This document shows, piece by piece, positions 24,093 to 36,073 of a DNA stretch of 64,000 nt (position 1 is the stretch's first letter; the number at the start of each line of letters is the position of its first letter). Where the stretch lies: positions 844,043 through 908,042 of the forward strand of contig VXAU01001251.1 in the NCBI GenBank assembly GCA_013399695.1, read 5' to 3'. The DNA comes from Formicarius rufipectus. Taxonomy: Eukaryota > Chordata > Aves > Passeriformes > Formicariidae. A model generated the notes under the pieces. That model was given only the letters and a program-made list of their open reading frames with translations. It was not told the DNA's origin and searched no databases. The translations under genes and the position numbers were made by a program.

Positions 24093-25867
24093 CTTCTGAA
24101 CAAGAGGAGTTCAAGATGGGCTTCACCAGGCTCAGCCAAGGGTCCCCTTCCAGGCTCAGGGAGCAGGAGAGGTTGCCTTGCATGGGATGTCCTGACACTG
24201 ACCTTACTGCAGAACCAAACCTCCTGAGAACATGGCAAAGCTGGAACGTACTGCCTTTTACTGGGGCTCAGTCTCACTTCTTTTGGAGGCTAAGGGAAAA
24301 CAGAAGGCACTGGGGTGAACATAACATTGCTTGCAGAGGTAAGAACTTATTTTCCTGAGTCCATCAGAGGCAGATCTCTCATGGGCTCCTGCTGTGCATG
24401 TCTCCAAAGGCTTCTTCCTGAAAGAAAGAGCCACACGGTGACAACTCCATTGGAAGAAATAGACACTTGGCCCTCAGCTCTGTACTTCAAGTGGGACGAT
24501 CTGAAGAGGAGGTCTTGCATAGCTTGTCTCCCTTTTACCCAGGAAGAGTAAAGGAAAGGGAAAATCCAGAGTTCCTTTATAGTAGCTGGATACCTTCAAT
24601 GAATGCTCTCCCTTCCAAAGGGTGTTTCTCTGGCTGGAAGCACCGGCACTGCCTCCAACAGGCTGCCTGAAACTCATCCTTCAGGAGGGACAAGAGTGTG
24701 AAAGGGAGGACAGAGAAGAGAGACTGAAGGCCACAGGGGGTACAGAGATTGCAAGTGGGAGAAACAGACAGATGTGATCACGCAGGTTTTGCTGATCACC
24801 ATGGAATTGTATCTGCAGGGCTTAGGGCTCCTCTCCCATTCTTCCCTCTCTCATTTTGCAGTAAGGACAGCCAAGACAGAATTGTCTTGCTCCAAAGGCA
24901 GGGGATACATTAAAAACCAAACAAAAATCCTCCTGAAAAAAAAAACAACAACAACAAAAAAGCCTCCCATAGAAACCACAATCAACACAGAGGTTTAAAT
25001 AACATCATGCATTATACATTGCAAACTCCCACCAGCAAGTGAGGAATAGCTGGTTGAAAAGGAATGTACACTGAGCCAACAAGAAAGCAGGACTTTTTCC
25101 AAAAGGCAAAGGCTGGCAGTTCTTTAAGGGTTTGCAATCTGCTGTAGCACAGGTTGTTTGAAGACCAGGATGAAGAATAGCAAGCCAAAAAGGCCCCAGA
25201 GACTGAGGATTATTAACCCTTTTTTTTCTTTCTTTAGTTTTTGTTTTTGTTATTTCTGCTTAGCCAAGGCTCAGTTTGGCACCTCACAAACTCACATCTG
25301 TCACCGGGAGTGCAGTCACAGACCACCCAACATAAAGCAACCAGCAAGTGCTGAGCCACAGCTCCAGGTGGTTCCAGCCCTGCTCCCTTCCCACCCTTTC
25401 CACCTCCTGACTCCATTTCCATCAGCTGGGATCCCTTGTCGGGTGCTGTGTCACCTCAGATCTTTTTCAGATCATGGTGTGCCGCCTTCCTTTGTCAGGC
25501 AAGGTAACCCAATGACAGGATGATGTGCAAGGGGTCCATGGTTGTTTTATTAGGATCATGTACCTGCTGTCACTTTGGATAAGGACTATCAAGTGGTTTC
25601 CTGCGAAGTTAACATGACTGAGTTTCTCTGAGAGGTCATGAGAATTATCTGGAACCTCCAAGTGTGTCTATTTAGACCTGCATCCTCTATCATAGTACAA
25701 CCAGCTTTGTTACTTCAAGATCCCATCAGGTACATAACTAAAGCAGCTACCAAAAGCCCAAAGAACATAAGTACATATTTAACTTTGAGCTAAAGGATTC
25801 CTCTAAATATCAGTTTTATTGCCTCTGTGCTTAAAGCTAGGCACATGCTTTTTGTGGATCCTAGCAG
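24093..25867. other. Unique noncoding stretch
   Basis: No retroviral internal sequence follows the LTR. No gene recognised; the 121-residue frame at 25158-25523 has no motif. An A/C-rich patch lies at about 24935-24962. Confidence 0.5.
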
Positions 25868-26222
25868 CATCAATAATTTATGTTGTGGAAGCAGCTAGAG
25901 GCCCCATTTATGTTGAGACTGTTGTACAAACAAAATAATTGACAGTCCCTGCCCTAAAAATCTTTCAGACTGGAAAGCGAGTCTGCAAATCCCTTTGTAG
26001 CTTGCTCTTCCCTGATTTAATTTTCTCTCATATTTAACCCAAGTTAAAAACTTCCATGCAGCAACATCAGCACGTTATTTTTAAATTTAACTCTTACTGA
26101 CTAATGAGAAATGACCCTCATATTTATTGTTAGAAAGGGCAGAGGCAGATGGGCTCAAATGCTGAAAGATTTACTGGAGATCACCCAGTTCTGCAGAGGC
26201 ACAAATTGAGATATGAGCCATA
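25868..26222. repeat. Ancient amniote MIR/L2-type repeat, two pieces
   Basis: The first piece (to about 25980) has 'agctagaggccccatttatg', then 'tgttgtacaaaca' and 'gacagtccctgccctaaaaa'. That order matches an old repeat family shared by birds, crocodilians and turtles. The second piece (about 26120-26222) has 'agatcacccagttctgcaga' where such elements carry the 'aggtcacacagc...ggcagagctggga' segment. Both are strongly decayed. The exact family name is uncertain. Confidence 0.55.
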
Positions 26223-28230
26223 AACTAAAATGCTTCTGAAATACTTCTGTGAGCTTTCAGCACTACCACAGGCTTCTTGTCAGATCAGCTGTTTGCCATG
26301 AAGACAATAAAAATTCACCCTCCAAATTAACTCTTCTCCAAGATGCTTTGCTGGCTGTGTTGGGCTCTACAGGAATTGGTACCAGTCTCCTTGCAATCTG
26401 GAAAAGATGCAAAAGCAAATTAACAAACAGAACCAAGCAGCTGGGTCTCCCTTCTTTGATTTATATGGCCTTGTGTATTTGATGTTTGTTTGCAGTTCTA
26501 ATCCCATACAGACTAGGGTCCTGGAGACAGAGTATCTCTGATGATCAGGTGTCTTGCTGCAGAGTCTGAGTGTTTCTGTGTGTGATTGTCATGAGCTGTC
26601 TCTGTTCACTTCTCTTCCTGTCAGGCCATCACCCCTCCTCTGCAAAAATAGTGATTCTCATTTTCCATAACTGCTGTGGTCTCAACTCCAGACTGTAACT
26701 TGTCCACTTCTATAACATGAGGCCCCAAACTGAACCTGTGGTCCAGTCACTGCTGAGGAAAGCAGAAAATTGAGTGTCTGAGTTTCTATTTGGTTTTTGA
26801 AGTACACCCCATGCTGCCTGCAGTACAGTAGAGCAGATTCCTTTAGCACAATGTTGCCCCACTGACTCATAGTCAATTTATCACCCTCTAAAATCCCCTA
26901 ATCCTATTTCACGATAGGAAAATACTGGTCAGAAAACACCAAGTTTCCTCTTTTTTGGGAGACTGACAGAATTATTTAAAGGTTTTTACAGTAGCTGCTG
27001 GTTTTATCACATCCTTAGTGTACACAAAGTTGACCATAGTCAATATTCTTCTTAATCAGATCTCTGTAGTTGTAATATAATAAAAGCTGAAAGCAAGTCA
27101 AGATAGAACAACAAGTAAATATTTTTATTAGATTTCAGGTTTTCTGCAGAAAAGGACAGGAGCATTCCCAGCTTTGTTACAGATTCCCCGTCATTCCCCT
27201 GTGTTAAATCCATTGCTCTCCCAGAAGGACACAGACGTCATCTCCAAAGATTAACATTCCACTCAGTGCAAGGAGATGAAAAGAAGCCCCTGTTCTTATT
27301 TATGTAAGCATTTCAGTAGTATCAAGAGGCTCCTGTCAGGGCCTTCAAAAGCCAGACACAGCTCACCTGTAACATCTCTGCCAAGCTTTGAAGGGTCAAG
27401 TTTAGCCTCCAAAGGTCCCTGCTTAAGAGCAGCAGTAAAATCAGCACTAGTCCCAGCCCAGATGCCTAAGAGGACAGCTGAGATTCCCCCTGGCACAAGC
27501 AATATTCATTCTAGAAAGCACCAAATTAAAGACAGGAAACCCCTTCTTAAGGAAAAGGAGGGGAGTACCACTCCCTATCACACTACCTTCTGCCTCTCAA
27601 ACCTGCCACCTGCCCCATGAAGTTGGCTGTGTTGAAATTTTGATTTTTCCAGTCCAAGCAGAAGCTGAGTTTGCAACTTTCCCTCTTCCAGTCGAAGCTC
27701 CTGAGTGGTATTAAAAAAGCCCCATCTGATCCTAGGATCAGAAGCACTCTATATGCAAGGCCCAAACGGTGTATTTTAGATGGAGAGAAATTGAAGTTTC
27801 AGTGATTCCCATTTCCAGTTCAGGTGGTCCCTCAGCAGCTGAGCCCATCCACTTGGAGTGACTGGAGGTAACTGTCACTTTTGTCAGATGCCCTTGGTCA
27901 GGAGGTCTCATAAATTGTCTTATTCAGTGTTTGCCCCAGGGATGCTTTACTCCAAAGTTGGGGTACAATGGCACATGTGGCCCATGCATAAACCCTGACA
28001 CAGAAGGCTTGCTCCTTGATGCTTCCAGGATCTCTCTACGCTTTTCCTCTTCCTCCATGAAGCCACCAAGAACTCTCTGCCCTTGTGCTCTTTCATCTCT
28101 TTGGGACTTCTGAAGATCAGCTGTTCTTTTAAATTAGAACACAGTCCAGGAGGCCAGAAATAAGGAAAACTTCTACTTCTATAAAAGACACCTCCTCAGG
28201 GACAAGGGTAATAATAATACCAGTAATAAA
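26223..28230. other. Unique noncoding stretch
   Basis: No gene, RNA or transposon recognised. The longest frame, 114 residues at 27276-27620, has no recognisable motif. Confidence 0.5.
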
Positions 28231-28318
28231 CCCTCAAAAAAAACCCAGCCAACCAACCAAAAAAAAAAAAAACCACAAAAGAAAACCCACACACAAACAG
28301 AAAAACAACCCAAAAACC
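28231..28318. repeat. A/C-rich low-complexity tract
   Basis: A-runs mixed with CCAACC and ACAAAC units, nearly free of G and T. Confidence 0.85.
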
Positions 28319-29410
28319 ACCAAAGCCCCCCAGATTCATTGATGATTCTAGGGTAAAATTTGAAGCATTTTTCCCTAGTTTCTACAGATATTTGCAAGTA
28401 GACTGTTGGTCCATTTCACCAAATTGACATATATTAAATCATGAGATCTGACTAATTTTTTTATACCTTTTATTATTGCAAGGATGGTTAAAGTAGGGTG
28501 TGTGAGATGCTCGTCCAATGGAATTTTTCTGTGGGGCAGAAGAAGCAAGCTGCATAAAAAAGACTGTTTTCTCTTTTATATTTTTCTATTGAATGGTATC
28601 TAATAAAAAGAATATTAGAAACCATACCATATTTGGGAGAAAATCCTTCCTTTGTAATCTCTTTCTTTGGGATGAGTGACCCTCTGACACATCTGCTTCA
28701 AGGAGAACATTGAGGTGCTACACTGAAACTGTTTGATTTCTACCTTCGTGAGATCAGCTTTCTAAGTCAAACATGTGACTGATTTACTAAAGGGGTGCAA
28801 GTGAGGGAGATGGTCCAAAGCCAGTCAACAACATTGGAAAGACTTCCCTCAAACTGACTGGGGTTTGGATCAGACCCAAAGACAGTTGGTCTGAAGAAAA
28901 AGAAATGAAGAGTAGAATTTGAGTATTCCCCAAGTGTCAGAGACATACACAAGGCTGCATATAATGGAAATAAGGAAAGGCTGACTGATACAGATAGAGC
29001 AGCCATTTCCTTAAAATCTTTTCTTTGTTCCTATGTTTTAGGACAAGTTAGTTTCTGACAGATTAGTCAAGTACCCATTTTCCTTCCAGGAGAAGCTGTG
29101 GTGAGCATCAGCAGAGGCTGAATATGCCACACTGCAGAACAACTCTGCTGTCTGAGGTAACAGCCTTCAGCAAGGTGCCCAGAGCCAGCTGGTCTGTACA
29201 AGAGGTGGGCACAAAGGCAGTGCTGCCAGACATGCATCTGTATTTGCAGTACACAGCTACCTACAGTACTAGACAAGAGGTACAATGAAATTTCTCTCAC
29301 TGAAATGCTGATCAAAGAGCACTGAGATATTCCAGGTCAAGGTAATGATAATCCAGCGACATGTTATCACTTTTGGTACAGAAGCAATAACCCTAAAACA
29401 ATCCAAAGGT
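28319..29410. other. Unique noncoding stretch
   Basis: Nothing recognised. Confidence 0.5.
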
Positions 29411-29684
29411 GACAACTAGCGATAGGACAAGGGGAAACGGCCTCAAGTTGTGCTAAGGGAGGTTCAGGTTGAATGAGGCAAAATTTCTTCACTGAAAGAG
29501 TGATTAATCATTAGGACAGGCTCTCCAGGGAAGTGGGGGAGACATCACACCCAAAAGTGTTCAAAAAATGAGTAGCTGTGGAACATCATAATATGGTTTA
29601 TTTGGTATGATGGTATTTGGTCAAAAGTAGGACTTGATCATCTTGACGGTTTTTTCCAACTTTAATAATGCTATCATTCTATGG
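29411..29684 (+). mobile_element. CR1 LINE 3' fragment
   Basis: Landmarks in order: 'gcgataggacaaggggaaac', 'ggcctcaagttgtgctaa', 'aaaatttcttcactgaaaga', 'ttaggacaggctctccaggg', 'gtaggacttgatcatcttga' and the terminus 'cattctatgg'. This is the terminal 270 bases or so of a CR1 copy with no coding part. It ends about 520 bp from the 3' end of the oppositely oriented CR1 at 30207-31185. Confidence 0.94.
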
Positions 29685-29824
29685 TTCCTGGTGCTCTACA
29701 GCCCAACAGGCACAGCCTCCTAAAAAATCCCATAGTTCTTAAGAGTGAACAATAAGTTCTGACAAAATTCCATTTTTTAATAATTTCATGTTGTCTACTT
29801 ATACCTTCCCCACTGATACCCCTA

Positions 29825-29930
29825 CAAAACAAACAAACAAACAAACAAAAATTAAAACCCAAACCAAACAAATAAACAAACAAAAAAAACCAAACAAAAA
29901 CAAAACACAAACAAACAAACAAAACCCCAC
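29825..29930. repeat. (CAAA)n / A/C-rich low-complexity tract
   Basis: Long runs of ACAA and CAAA units between two CR1 copies. It is not the tail of either copy: both CR1 3' ends are intact and lie outside it. Confidence 0.9.
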
Positions 29931-30206
29931 CACCCCAGACATTCCTCATACTTGGTGGCAGTTGTGTGTGTGTAAGGAAAGTATGAACCAATTAATGTTT
30001 ATGAAAGGCTTTTGATTTCTAAAATACTGCAAGTCCCTCTATAAACTCACCACACGACCATAAATTTTCTCTTGGACTCTTATGATTGATGAACTTTCAG
30101 ACCAGAAATGCCATTTTGATCAACTAAGTCAAACCTTGGCACAAGAGAGGCCAGAGAATTTTCTGCAGCAGGCTACATAATCAGATTAAAACCTGTGGTT
30201 ATATTT

Positions 30207-31185
30207 TAGAATCATGGATTTGTTGAGGGTGGAAAAGGCCAACTGTTAACTGAGCACTGCCAAGTCACCACTAAACCAAGTCCCTAAGTACAACATCTAC
30301 ATGTCTTTTAAGTGTCTCCAGGTATTGTGCCTTCATCACTTCCCTCAGCAGCCTATTCTAATGCTTGACCACCCTTTCAGTGAAGGATTTTTTTCTAATA
30401 TCCTATCTAAACCTCCCCTGGCACAACATGAGATCATTTTCTCTTGTCCTATGACTTACTACTTGGGAGAACAGAACAATCCCCATCTGGCTACAACCTC
30501 CTTTCAGGTAGTTGTAGAGAACAATAAGGCCTTCTTCAAGCCTCCTCTTCTCAAGGCTAAATACCTCATTCCCTCAGCTGTTCCTCATCCAACTTGTGAT
30601 TCAGACCCTTCACCACCTCCCTTGCCCTTCTCTGGACACACTCCAGCACCTCAATGTCTTTGTTCTAGTGAGTGGCCCAGAACTGAACACAGGATTTGAG
30701 GTGCAGCCTCACCAGTGCTGAGTACAGCGGGACAATCACTGCCCTGGTTCTGCTGGTCACACTGTTGCTGATGCAGTTCTGGATGTCATTGGCCTTCTTG
30801 GCCACCTGGGCACACACTGGCTGATGTTCAGCCACTGTCAACCACCAGCCCCAGGTCCTTTTTCACTGTTTAGTTTTTCAGTCATTCTTGCCCAGCCTGT
30901 GGCATTGCAGGGGGTCGTTGTGACACAAGTGCAGGACCCAGTGCTTGGCCTTGTTGAACCTCATGCCACTGGCCTCAACCCATAGATCCAGCCTGTCCTG
31001 ATTGCTCTGCAGAGCCTTCCTACCCTCCGTTAGAACTGCACTCCCAACCAACTATTAAGCAAACTTAATGAGGGTGTCCTCAATCCCCTCATCCACATCA
31101 CTGATAAAGATATTAAATAGAACTACTCCAAGTACAGAGCCCTGGGGAACACCAGTGGTGACCAGTTGCCAGCTGGATTTGGCTA
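30207..31185 (-). mobile_element. CR1 LINE, 3' UTR and end of ORF2
   Basis: Starts with the reversed 3' terminus ('tagaatcatgg'). It continues through 'ttgttgagggtggaaaaggc', 'tcttgtcctatgacttac', 'gcagcctcaccagtgctgag', 'gacaatcactgccctggttc' and 'ttggccttcttggccacctg', all reverse complements of CR1 ORF2/3'-UTR landmarks. It ends near 'ccagctggatttggc', the CR1 segment that follows 'cctggggaacacca'. Nearly 1 kb is kept, but the coding part is broken by stops and indels. Confidence 0.95.
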
Positions 31186-33126
31186 AATTTGCTTGTGGCA
31201 ACAGAGGTAGCAAAAAGGGATCATTTCTCTTTTTCCCAGAGAAAGAAGAGGTGATACTTGACAGAATTTTAGCATGAATCTCTCAGTGATTTTAACAACA
31301 TTTCAAGAGCTTTATACTAAGTTTTCGTTTAAGGGAACACAGGTCTGTACTGCCTGTTGTATCTGTTTCTGTTTAGGGTGGAAGGTTTTTACCCTACTTC
31401 TTCCCTGGCCCAAGAACCACAAAATGTCTTTTCCTGGAATGGCTCAATTGCATGTAACTATAAATTAAAGATGAGCTATCCCTATACTGATGCCCTGTTC
31501 AAGACCCACATCAAAACATATCTGTCCCACATTTACAAAATGCATATTTGCTTCATGCTTAGAAAAACTGACATTTTCAAGCAGCTGCGTGCTTTGTGCT
31601 TCACTGAAAAAACAAGTTTTAGCTGCGGTTTGTGAAAGGTGGGCTGCTCTCACCAGAGGCACATACTTTCCCAGGAAAGGAAGGACTGGTGTCATTAAGA
31701 TCTAGTTAAGAATGAATTGCACTGCTAAGACAATGTTTTGCAAGTTCAGTATCTAAATAATGAAAAAAAACAAAGACCACTCAAAACAATAAAACCTGTC
31801 ATTTGTGCACAAGTTTAAACTGGAAGGCTGAAGCATGTCAGGTGGTAAAAAATGAAAAGCATTTCAAAGTGCCAGGGCAAACTAAATCTGTTTTCCCACA
31901 GTGCCATCTGCCCACCCCTTACCATAATGGAAAAGGTGTCTCAATCATATCAATATTTTCCCCAAGTCCTCTATGCATACATATCAAAAGTCATAGGAAA
32001 AAAAAAAGTCATGCAAATAAACAACTTCAGAATGAAATTCAGATCTCTTAAAATCAATGGCAGTTTTACCACTAGTTGAAACAGATAAAGAAGTCACACA
32101 CGGCTAACAAGGCAGGTCATCAATGCCTACATCAGACCACTTCCAGATCCCATGCGTGGAAGTTCCTCTTGGTAAATGGAGCTTCCACTTACCTTTCTAA
32201 ACTCCTAATTCAGCCTAGTACTTAAAGCCCTCGAGACAGAGGTTATTCACAGTTACACTAGTAAGCATCTATCCAACCAAGTTTTCATCTTCAGGGAAAA
32301 CACACAAGTGAAAAACAAGGGACACATCCTCATTAGGAGGATCACACGACTGAGTTCTCCCTAACACTTGCTCTCAAATGTATGTTTCTTTCTGGTATTT
32401 GAGTGACTGAAGACAACATTCTACATTTTTCCTTAGTTTGAGGAAAAGTAGCACTGGATCTTAGATAATGGGGGATGAATGCAGGAAATGTCTCCAGGCT
32501 CTCTGCTGAGCATCACATTTTTATCAGTCATGGCACCCTCAACGCTCAGCAGCAGACAACTTGCTTTGGGAGTCCCAAAGACCTGGAAAATCCTCTGAAT
32601 CCCTAGGCTAGCTTAGGATGACTGAAGGCCAGGGTGAGGTTCAGACTGGTATCTTCCAGTCTTGCCAATTCCTTCCACTCTGAAGCAGACGCTACCTACT
32701 CAATCTCTGAGGACACCTGAACTCTCTCTCCATGACAGCCTTGAAACCTGTCCTCTCCATAATTCTCATCTTCCAGAAGGAAAAAAAAAAGAGCCTCCAA
32801 GAACCACTCTTTTGGTTGAAAACATCTTCTTGCACAAGACAGCATATGTGCTACCTTTTGAGCTGAGGTGGTGTAGAGGTTAACCAACACCCAACAAATG
32901 GACAAGCTGTTCTTTTCAGTGTTTCCAGTTTCAGAAAGTCTCAGTCAGTTCTCTGGACAGAACACATTTTTAAAGAAAATGGGCCATAAAGCCCTCTACA
33001 GATGAGTCACACTGCCGAATATCAGAGCAGAACAATGGAGTTGTTGTCCTATCAGGGCTGAGTCAAAAATACTTGTTTTCATAAACCTTTTACCTGATTC
33101 TCATTCTTATTTGAACTGAAGTCCAG
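31186..33126. other. Unique noncoding stretch
   Basis: No gene or repeat recognised. Just before 33127 lies a pyrimidine-rich stretch with a CTGAT sequence near 33093 and AG dinucleotides at 33120-33121 and 33125-33126, which could be a splice acceptor region. Confidence 0.4.
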
Positions 33127-33258
33127 TGGGGATGGAAGATCCAGTTTTACTTCAACACTTTAAAGGTATGTATCAGAAGTGTATTACGAAAAAGGACGTA
33201 GTAAATGAGATTGTTGTCAATACAATATTGGCAGAAGCGGTGGATGCGGCTTTAGAAG
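33127..33258 (+). other. Possible coding exon, gene not identified
   Basis: A short segment reads like protein and keeps four CpG dinucleotides in about 80 bases of otherwise AT-rich DNA. In frame it encodes about 44 residues. They include 'VVNEIVVNTILAEAVDAAL', a regularly spaced hydrophobic pattern that forms an amphipathic helix. Such paired small hydrophobic residues resemble the RII-binding helices of A-kinase anchoring proteins. A pyrimidine-rich acceptor-like region precedes it; an in-frame TGA at 33117-33119 means any exon must begin after that point. GT donors at 33259 or 33262 could end it. A strong donor-like GTATGT at about 33170 would end it much earlier. I do not recognise the gene. 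It may be chance or a decayed exon. Confidence 0.25.
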
Positions 33259-36011
33259 GTGGTAGGCAAGTCATGGCATCATTCTGGATTTCTGCCTATG
33301 TAACGAAATCTTTTTTTGTGCATTATAAATATTCCTCTTTTCATGTATATACAACACTTGCGTATTATATGTGAAAAATATATCCACTCTGAATACTATT
33401 ACTGACCACAGCTCTTGAAATAAAAATACATGACTGCAAAACCACTCACTTGTCTTTATTTCCAGCATTTCATGCTTATACAAGTCTTCATTAAAGAGCA
33501 AAACCCACTCCCTTGGAGGAACATAAGAGTATGTTACAACTGATGTATACAGGACAAAACTTTGTTGCCAAGGTATCTTTTTATCATCCTCATCTCCATA
33601 CTCATCTGTGCTGAGTTAGGCTGTGCCCCCAACCAAGAGAAAACTCTGTCATGGGATGGCAGGGGTGTTTGGCCTAAATTCAAAATGGGTCATGATATTA
33701 GATGCCTGAAGTAATACATGATAAAGAGAGTAAATTTTCAGAAGTATTAAATATCTCTTCATAAAGAGAGACATAAAAAGAAGGAAATTTTTTTTTAAAA
33801 AGGCACTTTTTAATTTTGAACACTAGGGAAAAAAAGTAAAATTAAACTAAAGCCTACATTAAACCACTGACATGAAAAGCCCTTCAATAAGCCACACAAC
33901 ACTCAAAGATGTCAGATAAACAGTACAGTATTACAGACCAACTGGCTGGCATAGACAAATCAAACAATTTGTTCAAAACTTCTGTGGAGACGACGGCAGA
34001 GCCCAGAAGTTGAATATTTCAAGTGGTTATGCGTGTTCCTCCCTGAAGCTGGCAGCTAATCCTGTATGCGTTTTTTAAAAACCATTATGGAAATTGTCAC
34101 GTTCTGTGACATGATCAAGGTTCCCCACCAAGTAAGGGGCTTTACTTAACCTCAGACCTGTTTTTGAGTTGTGCACACATCCAAGCACAAACATACAAAC
34201 ACAAGTCAACAGACCCACAGTGTCATGGAGCCAACAATATTCCTTCAAAGCATCAGGCGGGGAGAGGAGGCCAGAAGCTTTTGGCAGTGCTCAGACCTCC
34301 CAGTTTGAGAAGGGAGACTCTTGGGTTGCTCTGTGCACATTTTGTCAAATGATTTCAGACCTTGGGAACATGACGAGCTTTATAATCCCTCCATCTGTGC
34401 ATCCCCTTCACTCGCCTTGGTGAGCATAGTCAAAGGATGGCGTGTGAGAGGATGCAGGGCAAGGAGAGGGGGCGTTTTTCCCTCATCCCCTCAATCCATC
34501 AAAAAGTGTCCATTTTCAGCACTTTAGGGTTACTCATTTATTCAACAGTTCTTCACTTTATCTTCCTGTAAACATGTTGCAAACACTTAGGCAGCTCCAC
34601 TAGCCAGAGCAGTTCGGATATAGCCCCACCTGAGTCAAGTTCTGCGTCCCTTCCTTCAGGGCTGGTTTTGCTAAAAAGCAAAAGATAAAAAATACCGGAT
34701 AGTTACAGGAATAGGTACAAAAAAAATTTCAGGACTAAGAAAGGACCATGCTACACAGTAAGCCCTCTTAGATACCAAAATAATCCCTGTTGCCTCCTGA
34801 TTTCTCTAGATCATGTGCCTCATACTCATGAGGCTCTATTTTAACAGGTCATGAAGATACACCAGTGTAGTACAAACTGGCAAGACCCAGGCCCACTTGT
34901 TACTTTTCAAGTTATACACATTTCTAACCTTAGTGCCTTAGCCAAAGACATGCTAACTCCTTGGGAGGTAACCTACTATGGGTCAGTGTAGACAAGCAGA
35001 GTGCTGTTGATCTTTTGCCTGACCAACTAGGTGACTTTCTATGATGAGACAACTGTGTAAGTGGAAAGAAGCAATAATTCCCATTTATCTGACACTCATG
35101 AGATTGTGTCTGGAACATTGAGTTCAGTACAAGTAATACATTGACTTAACAGATCAAAATACATTTAATCTATAATTCCTCTGTGTTGGATTCCAGAACT
35201 CCTGGTTTATGCAGGATGAGCTTTGCAGCATTGATTCAGATCACAACACAGATTTTTCCGCAGGAACATCATTCCCTAGAGACATGACTACTTCTTTATT
35301 TGTATCAATTTCAGTTGGGATTTTAAGGGCAGAAAAATAGTAATTTTTTTCAATTACAACCATTACCAGTTTGACTACAGTGGATGCCTTTTATTATGTC
35401 TAATTCAAAAACAAACACTGGTACAAATGAATACAGACAAAACCTAGACACTATTATGTGACAAGCAAGACCTAATCATCAGGTTGGCTACAAATTGTGT
35501 CTAGTATTTCCATACTTTTGAGCTGTTTTTCCTTCTGTGTCTTCTCCCTCTTCTCACAAATAGGAAGAAACAGCACATTTTTTAATTGTATCATCAACAA
35601 CCTAAGAATATCCAATAGCTTCTCTGTAGACCAGAACAAAACTCCCCTCCAGACGTTTCACATTTCTTTCACATTATTTTGTGTCTACTGTCTGATGACC
35701 AAGAGTTTATTCCCTTCCTTGCCATATGAGAGCAATAATAGAAACTCATCAAGTTTAGGATTTTCAAGAGACAGTATCTGAAAATAGTACTTGAAATTTC
35801 AACAGAAATTGCAAAATTCACATCTGCTGTACCTCACCACTGAGGTTCCTGTATACCAAAACCTTCATCTTGTTCATACATGTAAATAAGACATGCCAAG
35901 AACTGTCCCTTGGCAGAGGAACCAACTGCCCAGCAGCTCATATCCAGACAGCTAAGCCCTTTCACCTTCCCAGAAGAAGATGCCTTCAGCCAAATTAGTA
36001 CTGGCGATGGC
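33259..36011. other. Unique noncoding stretch
   Basis: No second exon, repeat or RNA that I can support. T- and A-rich patches occur near 33788 and 34720. Confidence 0.5.
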
Positions 36012-36073
36012 CACTGGCCAGTGCTTGTCTCCAGACGGTGCCCAGGCGTTGTCTGGAGAAGCACTGGCCAGTG
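36012..36073. repeat. Inverted repeat (hairpin) built on a duplicated 12-bp palindrome
   Basis: Arms at 36012-36036 and 36051-36073 pair over 23 bp, with a 2-nt GT bulge in the left arm and a 14-nt loop. The outer part of each arm is the self-complementary CACTGGCCAGTG, so this 12-mer occurs twice within 62 bases. Pairing stops outside the arms, which makes the stem shorter than typical microRNA precursors. Function unknown. Confidence 0.85.

Noticed and set aside
23530..24099. 189-codon open frame, the longest in the window
   Set aside because: It lies inside the solo ERVL-type LTR, crosses an ambiguous base and a T-rich tract, and has no protein family signature.
36012..36073. Hairpin as a microRNA precursor
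   Set aside because: The paired stem is only 23 bp and pairing does not extend beyond the arms; canonical precursors need about 30 bp or more. Kept as an inverted repeat.
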